A DNA stretch of 64,000 nt from Pelodera strongyloides (lineage: Eukaryota; Nematoda; Chromadorea; Rhabditida; Rhabditidae), in NCBI GenBank assembly GCA_036852015.1, contig JAANDG010000088.1, positions 248,001 to 312,000 of the forward strand. Direction: 5' to 3'. A program made the position numbers and the translations under genes. This document shows positions 12,601 through 26,500 of the stretch, in pieces; the stretch's first letter is position 1; every line of letters begins with the position of its first letter. The notes under the pieces are model-generated. The model worked only from the letters and a program-made list of their open reading frames with translations. It did not search any database and had not been told where the DNA came from.

Positions 12601-13108
12601 AACGACATCTACAATAAACGTGGTTAATAATCGAATACTCCAAATAACAGCAGTTCGCCTTCAAGTCCGCATGGCATCTGGGGAAACTTAATAATATTTT
12701 ACGCTCTAACTTCTAACCATTTTTAAGGGGCATCCAAGCTATACTCGTATGCTTCACAGCGTTCGCCCGGTTGATCTACACACCTGCCTAATTTACACAT
12801 CAAATACTGACCGTGATACAATCAAGCAAGTTACACACATGTTTTAACCACCAACGAAATAAGGACTTAGCTTGCACTTAAGCTTAGTACCACTGACAGT
12901 CTATGACCCTACACCTCAAATCTACCTGGCGCTCCAAATCTCCCTTACACTAGACACTACAGAATTGGATACAGTAACCGAAACCGATAAAACAAAGACT
13001 TAGATGAAATGAGAACACATAAAACTTACAATCCGGACGATAAAGACTGAGGCAATGAAGACCACAATAAACAGGACAAGTGCCAGCAGGGGTACGTAGA
13101 GATCTTCG
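9605..13108 (-). CDS. Unidentified membrane / acidic coiled-coil protein, multi-exon
   Basis: Minus-strand exons: 13030-~13108 (a membrane segment, PLLALVLFIVVFIASVFIV), 12486-12608, 11995-12234, ~11700-11815 (heptad-like, E/R-rich coiled coil), 11223-11375, 10916-11044, 10707-10763, 10533-10610, 10233-10320 and 9605-9705. Phases close for the last six exons and for the join of the first two. The C-terminal half is strongly acidic (for example DDFEFDDEVFIDDAFDYLE and DNDDDEEELFEY). The exon at 11995-12234 ends in a hydrophobic segment (CLVLCLMLCLIILF) and TGA only 12 bp before a strong GTGAGT donor, so either a shorter tail-anchored isoform exists or another donor is used. The first coding exon and the last few residues are not resolved. 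The intron after 11223 uses GC. Its position next to gdi-1 matches an uncharacterised C. elegans gene (Y57G11C.9, from memory). I do not recognise a family. Confidence 0.6.
11462..11628. repeat. Dispersed repeat, CCGGAGGTGGTTCGT family (copy 1)
   Basis: The segment starts AAATGGAGGTGGTT, contains ACCGTTTTAATAAAACATTATG and ends GGAGGTGGTT..TTTCACGCACCAACCTGTA. Copies lie at 28512-28680 (same strand) and 34088-34255 (opposite strand). All three are in introns. Confidence 0.65.
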
Positions 13109-13109
13109 A

Positions 13110-14813
13110 GCAAGTATTCATCTAGAAAATTTAATTCGCACGTCGCACACTATATCTGGGTTCCGGCGGTTCCGTCATACGTCATGGGCGTTACGTTACA
13201 GACATTACGGTACGTTACGTAACTTTACCTCCCTTTCTTTTCTCTATTCACCTTGTCCATTATATTTTTAAGTAACCTTTTCTTCAGTTACAGTACTGCT
13301 GAAATATACGTGAACTGAAGTACGGTATAAACACTACAAAGATCAACAGTATAATAAGACTACTGTAGTACAACAACAGCAAGAGTCAGAACCAGGCCCT
13401 ACGATCCTACAACAACACTCATTGGTAACTGATACCAATCTCAACGACTTACTTACTTTAACCCACAGAGCTACCACACAACCGACTTCGAATACCCACA
13501 TGGAAGGACATCCTTTTGAATATTATTTCTGTTTCTTATCAAACAACATTTTACTCCCAATGTTATTCTGTACACACTACAATATTCTCACCAATCACGA
13601 GTACCACCAAAAGTCCACTCAAAATCAGCGATGAAGAACGGTCCACGCAGGTCATCATTATTGAACACGATCCATTAATTCAACAAATTCCCGGACTGCA
13701 AATATACATAAATTACAAACCCAAACAACTTCACCATGGTGACAATCTACAAAAATGCCTGACCTTATTTTCGACTATTCTATTTTCATATGTACAAATT
13801 CCATTTCGCTAAGCTTGCGGTAATTTACCACCTTCTCATCAAATCAAGACACTGAGGAAACTTGGCCGGTGCGCCGCCTACACCAGACCCGAAATGCCGC
13901 CATGTCGGGGCCCACTCGTTTTTTATACGCCGCGCACGCGCACCGACTAAAGTTTCGCGTTGTAGTCTAGTAAACATTTCAAAAAAGACCGAACCCAGCT
14001 CCAATTTCTCTCTGCATAGATAGCTACCCAGAGCACTTGCATACAAAAGTACAACCATCAATAACACACCGCATTGGAAACACAATTTACCGCACAAAAA
14101 GCTCGAACGCGTCAAAAAGGAATACTTATAAAAAGTGCAAAGAAAAAGAAAAACATAACAGATAGAATAGACCAGCAATTTAGGGAAAAGAAAATCATAA
14201 TCATCCGGTATTCAATGCACAACACATTCATTGTAGAACTGCTAAAAGCAAAAGATTCCTCTAATAAGAAATAAGAACAATATACTACAAGGTACCAACC
14301 AGTGGGTCCAAAATTAGGAAGTAGCTGAAATAGCTCAACTGTTCATAATTCATACAAGCTACAAGGTGTAATGCAATAATGGGCAATCTCATCTACAGTA
14401 GTGTGAGGCACCGTATTTTGCCAGTACAGTATTTGAATGTACTAATAATCACCTCACCCTACCATAAGATTTTCAAGCTGGGTATAAAAGTATCACAATA
14501 AAGAGACTGGAGAAAATTCGACTTTCCAATGCGCTTAATTAAATAAATTAATAATAAATAGGAAAACAAAACGATAATTTAAGCAGCATGAATATATGTC
14601 AACAGTTTTTCAACTAGAGCCTCCATAAATCAAGAAAAAAATCAATAAATTAAACGGCGGAGCAAGCTACAAGCTACAACCGGCGCATAAAAGGGAGCGA
14701 AAATAGCCACATAGTTGTGTTAAACTACAATGAAGAAAAGGTGCGATCTCACACTGACTGACATATATATCATGTGAATTTTCATATAATAAAGAGCACA
14801 AGAGCTAGCTTCT
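13110..14813. other. Intergenic region between gdi-1 and the downstream gene
   Basis: No coding exon I can support. A GC-rich patch at about 13860-13960 (containing GGGGCCCACTCG) stands out from the AT-rich surroundings and could be a promoter-proximal element for the minus-strand gene at 9.6-13.1 kb. Confidence 0.4.
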
Positions 14814-17800
14814 TTACTCATTATCCTCGAGGGAAAGATGGGTGATCTTGTTGAAGTCAAACTCCTGAGTGGTGCCCCGTTGGAAGATGTCGAGCACGTC
14901 CTGAAATTTGATAATATCAGTAATCAATAACTTGTTGGAGGATTTAAAAGGAATTAAAGTTAATAGTATTTTGCAAAGGCCGGGGGTAGTAATTTTAAAA
15001 CGGATAGTAATGTTCAGTCCAGAGGCCGTATTCACCAACAAGCAGGGAACCCTTCCTGGCCTCCCCGGGAGCTAAGGAGAGTGTAGAGAGTGCAAGGGCA
15101 GGAGATTCAGAGCGCCCGTGAGCCTAGGGAGGGCTCCCTGTGTGTTGGTGAACACGGCCTCACGCCTCAGTGTGTGGGGTTGCGTTATTACACGTATGTG
15201 GATGTGTGATATCCATACAGTATTTATGTTAAGGCCGTATTGTACCTACTTTGGGAAATTTGCTATGATACGAATATCCTATGTATCCTAGTTAATTTGG
15301 TGCCTGAAGCTTCGGACGGGCACCAAAAATTTGCATAGGATACATAGGAAATTCGTATCATATGCAAATTTCCCAAAGTAGGTACAATATGGCTTTAAGT
15401 TATTAAAAGAACTTACCTTGCAGGTTGTGTCAAAGTGCGATGTGGCGTCATAGGTGCGCGAGATGAAGATCTGCGACTCGCTGCCCAAATCGGTCGGCTC
15501 GTACACATCGGACACGGAAACGAACCTGAACATACAAAATTAAAAATAAAATATGCGGTACGATACGATACGATACGAAATACTGATTTTGCATGCATTC
15601 CGTAATTCCGTACCGAGGCCTTCGGGTCGGAACGCCTATGTGAGGCGCAGAGTCATACGCCAAAGACCACATCAACTATCCACCAATAAATAAAGTCTTG
15701 GTGGACATCAAATACAACTTTATCGAGCTATCGCGCATTAGGGCATATAGACAGTCATAGCTTGTTGAAAGTCGCTAGAGGGATATGCTCGGCACAGAAG
15801 AACCTACTAACAACGACGAGGAACAAGAAAAGACAAAAAAAGCCAACTCATAACTCCTAAAGATCAATAAACTATCTTGTTATAACTCACTTTTCCGTGA
15901 TAGTTCCAAGGAGTTGGAGTCCGGGCAGGATCTCGGCCTCGGGATTGGCAGTCTCAACAGTGGTAGAAACCATGGCGATGAACCATCCCTTCGGGGTCAC
16001 CATGTTGGTGTTGGAGACCAGGGAAATGTAGATGTCTGGAAAGATTTATTTTAGATTTTAAAGCGACACATCAGGCAGTTTGTGAAGAGTGTGCTGAAAA
16101 ACTGCATACAACACAATTAGTATGCATAGATGGGAATCGTTTCATAAACCCGCAGCTGCATGTTCGGGATAGTTGGAATGTTTCACGAAATGGTCAAGTT
16201 CAATGTTTTATTTACTATACACTACTGCATCTACGTTTACGCTGTTCTAGTTCCATTGTTCCATATTACCTACACCCAAGAACAAGCGATATCGTTACTT
16301 GCGGCTTATAATAACACAAGAAATTCAGAGAATACACACAAATTTTCGCACAAAACTATCAAATGCGTTAAATCATCCATAACTAATACCATGCAAGTAG
16401 TGACCAGCCATATTTCTTACACCTTTATACTATTGTATCACAAAAGCTTTATTATAATAATCACTCACCATAATGTCTTCCGACCTGCTTCTGAGGGATG
16501 ATGATCTGGCAAGAGGGGGCATCATTTGTATTGGGAATGGGATGGTTGAGCAGGCAGATGGCACGCACAACCTGGCCCACCTTCTTGACGCGGTCGGGCA
16601 CGTAGGATGGGTCACAGTAGACCTGGAAAGGAATATGAAAGAATGGAAGCATAATAGGAGTGAAATATGGGAGTGTGCGAGCTACTGAAGCTCCATCAAC
16701 TAGAGCACGGTACGCATACAAAGTGACTATATCCATTCGAGATAAACTTGAAGCATAGACTCAGCTACAATCTTGCTATATTAGAGAAGGAAGATTGGTA
16801 TTATTAGTAATACGTGTTGAATAAGTAGAGCGTAGAAGCGAAATACCCGCCGGATTTTGAAACGCATCGTGGGCAACTGAATTATTTATGCTAATTTACT
16901 CGAATTTAACTAACTCAATTTTTACAAGAATGCTGGTGTAATCGATGCGTTTCAAAAACCGGCCGGTATTTCGCTTTAAAGCGTTAATAAAGCCCGCCTT
17001 AAAAATAGACTTGACTAACTGATTTGGTGCTTCCATCGGTCACAGTTTGCTCAAACAATGATACGTAAACTGAAAAATGGAGAAATTCAAATAACTTTCT
17101 CACCTGCTTTCCTCTAACAACTTCATCTCCGCACTTCACTCCCACCACCTTTCCATTCTCGACGACAACCTGATCCACAGGCTTGTCCAACATGTACGTT
17201 CCACCGTAGATGGCCGACAGGCGAGCGAAACCCTGGAATTATTAGTTTGGAAACAAGAACCCCGACTTCCGAGAAAATGGGAGACCCCGGATTCTATGCG
17301 CGTTGATTGTATGTCTGTTTTCTCTACGAAAACCCTGCAACGTTTCTGCGGTTTTCGGTTGATAAACGGGGTGCACTTTATCTTTATCTACGAAAAACAT
17401 ACATAAGAAACCTGTTAGTTAAAGTTTAAATTGCAAACGTTTTTCAAGAAGAAGAAAAACTGCCCATACTATGTTGAAACTTGAAACACGAAGTAAACGA
17501 AAAGACAAAGACCAAGTGACTAACAAATTTACAAACAATAAATCAATCTATACCTGGGGCAGCTCTCCCAGTCCGTAGAGTGGGTACAAATAGGGGGACT
17601 TTCCGTAACGAGCCAGCGAATCCGAATAGAGACGCACTTTCTCAACGGTGGGCGCGAATGTTTGTTGCTTGTAACTAAATCGGAAACATAGTCAGCAAAA
17701 GTACCCACCCACTACAAGAAATCTACCGTTTGAGCTAGTCATAGCATAAAGCACCCCGCCAAATGCGGACGACCACATCCGGTCTCTTAGCTATCACAGC

Positions 17801-19905
17801 CACCCTTCGGGTAGGGTGAACCATCTCCCGAAAAAAACCGTCAAAGTCCAATCCATGTATATGCAAATTAGACTAAATCACCTCCCGACGAAGGCTTGTA
17901 CCATGCGCACTCTATTTATGTGTACTGGAGCTAGTCCACTTCATTTTCCTTGCAACTTTGGGTGTTTGGGTCTATGCATTAAATCGAATCTGGCTAAAAG
18001 AGATACTTATCTGAGTTGCCTTATTTGCAAACATAGAGGCCCAGCCCAGCTAACAATAACAAAACAAACTCACGCATCATCTCTGTAAAGAGCCAGAGCG
18101 TGTCCGGTGAAATCGGCAGTGTTCTCATCGAGTCCGAACTTCTCGTACACCTGGAGAGATGCATATATACAAATTAAAATAGCGGCATGGACAACTTATC
18201 ACATTGTTCTGGATGACCATGGTAAAGTTGTGCTTTTAGCTCAGAAATGCAACACGCATCCGCTTACAAGTTTGCACAGTAATCGCATACACACAACTTT
18301 TCATAAAGCACAGCAAACAACCAAAGAACACACATAAAAAAGTGAAAGTCTATCAAAAGAAGGTTTCAAGTTTTGAAGTGATTGTGAAGAAATGTTTACT
18401 CCCACTATACTCCCACACGATATACGACACAGAAGGGCACAACTTCACGGCTTCAGAAACCACGGCTTCAGAAACCACGCACCATACAGCTTTAAATCCA
18501 TACCTGTTGCATAGTATGAGTGTGTGGGTCGAGTCCCTGCCATGTGGCCTCGTTGTTGGTGTCAAACTGTTGCACCCAGCAGAGGAACTTCTTGAAACGG
18601 CGCTTCTCGAACATTCCCATTAGCGAGGTGGCCAGGGCCTCCATCTCGTCGGCGGGCACCTTGTAGAGCTGAAAGGAGAAAGATCATATCAACAAAAGGA
18701 ATAATCTACTTCGTGTCGATTTTTATCCCCGATCTATATTGCAAATAAATTATGGCTTCGCCACTGCAGTGAGTAAACGCTCAACCGCTGTGTGACTGCA
18801 CTACTTCTCAATACTTCATGAAACATGCAGAACATCAATATACTGTGACTTTTCTTCAGTGGGGAGATTTACATCCAGTTGTCAGTTCAATACCCTACGG
18901 TATAAATCCAAATGGCTAATTTAGAGTAGAATATTCCCACCTTTCCACCCTTGTACACATAAGATCCCTCGATCGACTTAAACTCCAAGTAGCGTGTGAC
19001 GCCAGTGTGAATGAGCAGCTTCACCAAGGCTCCGTTGGCCATCAGGAACTTGGGGATCAGGTCCACGTTCCAGTCACGTCCGCGGCCCATATCACCGGCT
19101 GGCTTAGCATTGGGTCCTACAATAAAGACTACGGTAGACTGCATACACCACATACTTAAACTAGTTTAATTACTTTTTTTATGTGTTAGAAAAACACTCA
19201 GTAGAATTGCATATAGTACTAGTAAGTATAACTGATAACAAAATATAACAATTAGCCAAATGTCAAACTGTCACTTTGGGGATAACCGTTAAATATTCCT
19301 CCAAAAGAATTTTCTGACTCTGCTATTAACGACTGATATGTGTTATCTACTTGTATTTGTTTTCGTGACAACAATCATTTACACAAGAACAACCAATAAC
19401 CTCCAAAAACATACCCATGAACTTCTCGTACAGCTGTTCAAGAGGTGTCAAAGAGGCCGACTCTCCTCCGTAGTAGTTGTTTCTGTCAATGTGCAGGATC
19501 TTCTTTCCGGACACGGAAAGCATTCCGGAGAGGATACACTCCTGAAAACAGAAAGGTAATATATAATATACAACAATCCAACTAAAACAGATTCAGTCGA
19601 CGATCACTTAGCAACAGTAACTAGCTTTTAGCTTTCCACTGAGATAATTGTGAACTCCAACAAGGACGCGGTCACACTACATGACTACGATTTGCATGGA
19701 AAATTATAATATTCGTACATAAAAAAGGGTAACGAAAAGACAAGACGCTAACTTCCAACCTCAGTCATACATACACACAACGCATAGAAAGCGGATGCGT
19801 AATACTAAACTCTAGCATCAATAAACTAAAAAGGAACTAGTAATAACTAATAACCCATACCTTCAGTCCAGTTCCGAGAACGATGGCATCATATTCCTCA
19901 TCCAT
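14814..19905 (-). CDS. gdi-1: Rab GDP dissociation inhibitor (GDI), 11 exons, 444 aa
   Basis: Extracts GDP-bound, prenylated Rab GTPases from membranes and keeps them soluble for recycling. Exons (minus): 19861-19905, 19415-19541, 18941-19116, 18504-18668, 18074-18150, 17554-17674, 17104-17232, 16469-16622, 15891-16035, 15417-15525 and 14814-14900. They sum to 1335 nt, 444 codons plus stop, the usual GDI length. The N-terminus [16 protein letters not shown] is the dinucleotide-fold-like GxGxxE region. [14 protein letters not shown] and [13 protein letters not shown] are conserved region 1. [20 protein letters not shown] is in the Rab-binding platform. The protein ends LSLEDNE. All splice phases close. 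An acceptor TTTTTGCAG lies 33 nt before the ATG (between 19938 and 19939), suggesting trans-splicing, as expected for a downstream operon gene. Introns hold three MITEs. Assignment is certain. Confidence 0.98.
15022..15161. repeat. MITE, 'gaggccgtattcacc' family (copy 1), gdi-1 intron
   Basis: The inverted ends GAGGCCGTATTCACCAACA and TGTTGGTGAACACGGCCTC enclose CAGGGA..CCCTCCCTG-type inner repeats. A second good copy is at 48876-49025. Confidence 0.75.
15229..15397. repeat. TTAA palindromic MITE, gdi-1 intron
   Basis: TTAAGGCCGTATTGTACCTA and the inverse GGTACAATATGGCTTTAA bound a palindrome containing CGAATATCCTATGTATCCTA and its complement. The inner TATCCTATGTATCC core is shared with the elements at 44222 and 51518. 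Confidence 0.8.
16836..16981. repeat. TTAA palindromic MITE, GCGAAATACCGG family (copy 2), gdi-1 intron
   Basis: The left arm GCGAAATACCCGCCGG and right arm CCGGCCGGTATTTCGCTTTAA have GAAACGCATCG and its complement inside. The left TTAA is lost. Confidence 0.75.
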
Positions 19906-20507
19906 GGTTGGTTAGAAGTTCGGGTAAATTGATCAACCCTGCAAAAAGAAATCGTTCAGTAAATAGTTTAATATAATATAATATACGAAACGAAACCAAG
20001 ACGAAAATAGATACACCGAAGAGAAAAAATGCCCAAGTACGAAACGAAGGTAAAAACAATATCAAAACCAAAAAGAGCTATCTCGCTCCGCTCGCTAGCC
20101 CCGAAACGCAGTCGATCAAAATACAAGTATAAATATAGATATTCAAATGGTTAAAAACCAACAATGTCAAAACTCAAATTTTCAAAATAAATATTTAAAA
20201 AAACCTGTTTTATTATTAAAATATTATGACAACAAAAAAATCGTCAAATATAACCATCCTTCACCTGTTCCTTTCGGTTTCCTCACTTTCCTTTCAAAAA
20301 ACTACATGCTACTGTTACTATTCTATTTCTAGTTTCAAACAAAAAAGACCCATTACACATTACACCCCACAAAATCCTCTATATTCATATAGACAATTAC
20401 ACGTACTCTCACCAAAACCAATAACATAATAACGCTCTAAATCCTAAAGGAATCGTATACCCTTTAAATCCACAAACGAAAACCTTAAAATTCCAAGTCT
20501 CAGTCTC
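19906..20507 (-). other. coq-3 to gdi-1 intercistronic region
   Basis: A 0.6 kb same-strand gap between the coq-3 stop and the gdi-1 start, AT-rich, no ORF of note. The gdi-1 proximal end contains an acceptor-like TTTTTGCAG preceded by pyrimidine-rich DNA, compatible with SL2 trans-splicing of a polycistronic transcript. Confidence 0.5.
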
Positions 20508-23500
20508 TCAGTTCTTCGTAGCTATCAAAGCATAATTCACATCGGTCCAATCCACCCACTGCCACCAATTGCCTAATGGATGATACGTGAATCCCTGCAA
20601 ACTTCTAACTGTGCATCCTTGAGACTGAAGGATTGATGACAAGTCTTCTGGTTTCACAAACTTTTCCCATTCGTGAACGCCACGTGGCACGATCTGCAGC
20701 ACCTCCTGCAATGAAAGAAATTATCTAAGGAATGAACCTTGATACAATGCGACCAACCGTAAGGTTAAGTTAAGACTTCTCTCTACCCACCATACATGGG
20801 CCAAAATACACCGCCAAATGTACTGAATCTGAAACAAAAACCAAGAAGTTACTACTTCTGCGTAAAATGGAATCTGCGCAAGTATGAATGAGTGCATAAA
20901 TAGGTTAATATAAAAAACCGTAATCGTTTTCACGAATGTGAACCAAACAAAGAAAAAAGAGTACGTTGTACGGTACGATACGCCCCATGGCATAAACTCG
21001 TTGACGAAATGACCGACGAAACCACCATCGGAATTAGCATATTGCATAAATTTTGGATGATGGTCTTGAGCTCGTAACCATACCCTGATACGTCCATACA
21101 ACACCGTTCTTGTAATGTATACTGTGTGAAGTTCTTCAGCAAGACATAAGCAAAACCTCACCTCCGCCAACCATATAGCCATCAATCGACTAGCAATTGA
21201 CTTATTGATCGTTGTGAAGAAAATTGGCGCTCCCGGTTTGGCAAGTCTCACACAACTCGTCACGAAACCCTCCAAATCATTGACGTGCTCAAGGATTTCA
21301 GAAGCAACCACCGCATCGAAATCTGAAATGCTCGAGATGAGTTTGTATGCTCTGCTCATTATTCCCGATCCCAAGTAAACAAATCTCCATTTTTCGCCAG
21401 CAAAGAGCAATATTTAGCATCGAAATCTGAAATGCTCGAGATGAGTTTGTATGCTCTGCTCATTATTCCCGATCCCACGTAAACAAATCTACATTTTTCG
21501 CCAGCAAAGAGCAATTTTTCGCATCGAAATCTGAAATAATTAACGTATGCCTATTATTCCCAAACAAATACATGAACATGGTAATAATCAAAGACTGAAT
21601 AATAAATAAATAACGAAAAGCTTATTATATAAAGGAGTAGGTCACAATATACGTAGACATTTTAAAAACGGCTAAAACCACATGTTTCAGGGGTGATTAT
21701 TTTACAGAGAGGGTTTGCTTGATTTAGTTAAGTCTTCAGTGATATTATGAAGGGAAAACAAAAGAGATCAGTTACTCTAAAGAAAATGACCCATAGCGCA
21801 AAATCCACCGTCCTCGGTGTCCTATTTTATAAAAGAGAAAATGATCCGAATAGCAGAAACAACCGGGAAAACCGGCAAAAACAATGGTCAAATTGATTGA
21901 TAATCGAAAAGAGAACGGGAACAATGAAATGGAAAACTTTGCAATAGGGATATGTTTTCTGAACAAGGGCGCAAGGGAAGTCGCGAAAACCTGGAGAAAA
22001 AAAGTAAAGGTAATAACTGACCGCAAAGTGCTAATAAAATAAATAAGAAATACTAAAGGAACCCGACAATGAGAAATTTGATATTAATATTAGCAAAACC
22101 AGATCGCTAGATTTATTTATTTATTAAATACACCAAAAGCTGTGCATCCGAGGAGGACTTAAAATAGTTTACAAGAGCCTACCTAACGCAAAATGACAAA
22201 ATGAAAAATGACTAAACAAATCCACAGTTTGCAGTTCTCAGTTCTCATGATGAGAACGGAAAAAAAGAATCGAAACTGGACCGATATCCCGGGGCCCTCT
22301 CACACCAAGGGATTGCCCTCCATAGACGACAGAACTAAAGCAGAGGGGGGCCCCAAATGAGGGCCCCAAAAATCAAAATAGAATAGGACCAAAGGGTTTT
22401 CGTCGATTAAGCCGACGTCTTTTATTAGTTTGGCTCGATCTAGACTGGTTTCCTTCGACAGTACATGATATATCATTTCAAAATCACGAACAAGTTCCTT
22501 TTTCTAAAGAAATAAGAAATCATCACTCACAAACAATCAATTAAATTTGAAAATGTTAAATGTTAATGTTTTGGGATAGTCACCAACGAATATAAATAGA
22601 AGACTGTTGGCGGCAGGTAGGTTAATTTATGTAACTCAAAAATAACCAGTACTTCAAAGAACCAACAAAATATAGGATTTCGAAATCAGCAAACCCCCAT
22701 AACTCCACGTAAGGAGCTAGAAAGTGAATTGATGTGCAGTCGGTCATACAACGCAACTGTACAAACACACGAGGGGAGAAGGAGGAGAAAAAGACTTTCG
22801 TGAAATAGAAACAGAATCAGAATAGCAGAACAAATGAACAACACAGAGTAGCGTAGCGTATTAGACCTAAGGCCTTAGCCATAGAGCCTTAGACCCGTAA
22901 ACAGAGGGCAGAGGTATGCGGTATACTAGCAATAGCGCTGAAGCTGAAAAGGCATAGCTTTTCAACACGTGTATTCATGTTTTCAACAACACGATCCAAA
23001 ATCTGATCACTACAAGCACAATTCCTCACTCAAACAACACGAAAATATGCCTTCACAAGTCTGCGCGGGGCGCGGGGCTGGGCCTGGAGATACAAGATAA
23101 ATTAATAAGGAGAGAAAAACTACCTTCTACATTCTACTCTACTCTACACTTACTACAAAACTAAAAGCAGGACTTGGACTGTCAATTAAAAAAACAACAG
23201 ACACATACACATGCGCGAAGTCCCACCAGCCAGCAAAGCAAGAGACAAGAGACAAAGCTATACAGAGAGAACGACAAAAAAATAACGGGTCAATAGTGAG
23301 AGGCGAGAGAGGGTGTCGACCTGAGAGAGAGAGTGGCGAGATGGGAGGGCGCCTGGCTGTGCTGCTCCCGCAAATCGATGCCCCCATAGGGGAAGTAGAA
23401 GAACACTGCGAACACGCCACTACGACCGGTCAACAGAGGGGCGAGCCCGACTGTCCGACCGTCGAGCACAACCACATTACCGTATACTCTGTTAATGAAC

Positions 23501-26500
23501 TGCGAATTCGCACCGGAAAAGTAGGGCTGTGCGAATTCGCACAGCAAACTTTCCAAATTCGCACCGGCAACAAATCCGGTGCGAAATCGCAGACTCCTCC
23601 ACATTCTGTGCGAATTCGCACCGGAAATCAGTATTTCGGTGCGAACTCGGCCGAAATCCGGTGCGAAAAAGTATTCATCCTACGCCCCGCCCCCCTCTGA
23701 CAGCCACATTTGCTAATGTACGTGTCTGTACGCAATACAAAAGTATAACGTGCGACAGGTTCCTGTATTTTTGTGCGTTCACGATTTATTTTGGGTCCCG
23801 CCTACCCAGCGCGCGTCATTTTTATATAGTAATTGTTGTTTCTTTACTTTTTTAGTATTACTTTTAGTTAATATACGTGTTTTGTGTTACGGTGTTATTC
23901 AAGGCGGCTTTCTGCTTGTTAGGGGGTTTGCAAGTATGCAACAATTCCTTGCAAGTATGTACACGAGGTACCGTACTTTGGAACTAAGAATGAATATATA
24001 ACATGAGTAATTATAAAATCGTTCCAGGACTCATTTTTCGAAGACAAATTTTTCGGCATACTTGCAAACCCCATAAATCTAGTTAGTGGTGTGTTTGTTT
24101 CTGGCTAAATTTTACAATAAATGTTCTTTTGTAATCTTAGGCCGTCAGTTGTTGTCATTTTCAGTGTCGGTCGCCGCGTCGTTTTTGTAGCGTTTATGTT
24201 CTCTATTCTATTTATTGTTATTAATTCTTCTACTTTTTTTGTATATGTTAAAGAGATTTTGATCCATAGCACCGCAATTATCAATTATCATTTAGGCATG
24301 AACAATCGGAGATTGAGCAGCAGAAATAAACTTAAACTTCGGAGGAGATTATTTGGCATTTGGCAATAAGGGGACAAGGAGAACGGATACTGGACACTCT
24401 GTTCTTTTATTATTATATATCCGTTTATAATCTGTTGGTATGGTTACCTTACTATTTTCAAAGTTATCGTTGTATGTTAGTTGGACGAATTTACATAGTG
24501 CTGTATACTAAGCTTATAAAAAATTTATAGTCGCAACAACCGCACACAATTCAAGCCATACAAGGCAACTGTTCATTTGTGGAGGCACAAGTTTTCGACA
24601 GTCCAATAATGGAGGATATGGCGGCCCGTCAGAGAAGAACTTCTAATTTTTTTGCACAAGGTAAAATTGCGAATTCATTATATTTTAGTCGTTTTGTGGT
24701 TCGTATGTGTTGTGAATTGACTGTTTATTGCGGTTTTATTAACTAATTGTGGGTTTATTTGCCTCTGTGAAGTAATACTGATTTTCGTGTAAAACGTAAT
24801 TATTGTAGTGGATACAAAGAAGCCGGTCGGATAAAGAGCTAGAAGAACTATTTGAAATGTCAAGCCTTATCTATGGAATAAAAAGTCAACCTTGTTTTTC
24901 TGCGAACGATGTGAGAGCCACGCTTAAATTGATAAAATCGGTAAGTCCTAGAGATTCGAATTCTAATTTTATACTACGTTTAAATTTAGTTTGGGTGTTT
25001 TTGTACGCGATTGTCCGATTGTGGAGACTGGAGACCAAGTAATGAAAAGTCTACATCTACGAAATGCGTTTTCAGGTTCCAACCCAACTATAAAATATAT
25101 CATTATTTACTTATTGATTTATTTTCGATGTTTTTAGGAACCATTCAAGGAGACCGTGATTATTTGCAAGATCTGCGGGCATAGGCTGAGGAATCAAAAT
25201 GATCTGTGCTCTAATGGAAGTTGTCCAAAAAACAAGTGAGCAGTAGTTCGTTAAATACGAAAATAATGTTTTTCTTGTTCTCACTCTAAGCTGTACATTG
25301 TTCATTAATGTAATTTTCTTTTTATTTGTGTAAATTTTCAATTTATTCTTGCTGTTTTCCAGGAGGCGTCTAAGGCTTTTAGGCGAGAAGTTTAAGTCAC
25401 TTACTTTTACAGAGTATGTATAATTTTTTCACTATTTACGCTCAGTCAGCTCAGTGAGAATTCCAACTAATTTTTTCCTTCATCCGCTTTATCTTGTGCA
25501 TAGTTTATCGTTAGGTAGCATTTGTTTACTAAAGTGAAACTTGTCCACTTTCCTTATTACGGTTTAGCGTACCCGTTTACCTGTTACGCACTCTTGTTTT
25601 TATTGTTTGTTGCCGTTAAACTCTTCCTTATTGTTATGATACTCCGCATGTACTTTTCGTCGTTAAATAACTTTAATGACTTTAAAATACAGTACATTTT
25701 GTTACTCGATTTTTGACTAAATTGCGAGTTTACTAACCCTTGTGCCATAATTTTGTTGTTAAGTTACTCATTGTACAATAGTTGATTTGTTGTTCGTTTC
25801 CTTTTTTCTAATGAACAATAAAAATTTGAAACCTATTCTTTTTTTATTTCAGTGCGGTAAATTTTGTTTTGTTTTATATATGTCGCATGGTTTACCGTAG
25901 TCTGGAGGGATTTCTTGGATGTCTGCTCTCTCTCAGGTGAGAGAGCATTTTGCGAATTCGCACCGGAAAAAATGCGAATTCGCAGAGCCAAAAAACCAAA
26001 AAGAATTCTAAGAGAATTCTTTTTGGTTTTTTTCCGGTGCGAATTCGCAGTTTTTCCGGTGCGAATTCGCAGAACAACATCCTAGTATTGGTGGCATATT
26101 ACGAAATTACACGACCAGAGCCAAGAAAAGAAGCCATCGTTAGCTTACGTAGAAAGAGGTGGTGGATTTAACATTTAACTACAAAAAAAAACATTTCAAG
26201 AAGTACAAGAAGTGAATGAAATGAGTATAATTACAAGAAGAATAAAGAAGGCAAAAGAGAAAGAGACAAATCCGACTACCCGAAAGTAATCCTCACCCAG
26301 AGCCAGAGTAGAGGTAGAGCTCTCAGAGTTCACGCGAGAACAGACAACAACGAATAATAAAAAAGGAACATTTCTAGGATCGAGATACGATCTGAGGCTG
26401 ACTGAGATGATGATGAGCAGGAGCAGGAGCAGTTTGAGAACAAAGACACGCTGTCATCGAATTAAAACCACTTTAAAGCGAAATACCGGCCGGTTTTTGA

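Noticed and set aside
13825..14178. 117-codon minus-strand ORF with hydrophobic N-terminus, considered as first exon of the 9.6-13.1 kb gene
   Set aside because: No donor in phase with the next exon, and the second half reads through a GC-rich intergenic patch.
23139..23700. Ser/Arg-rich ORFs on both strands
   Set aside because: They lie over the GCGAATTCGCACCGG inverted-repeat cluster; no splice or family evidence.
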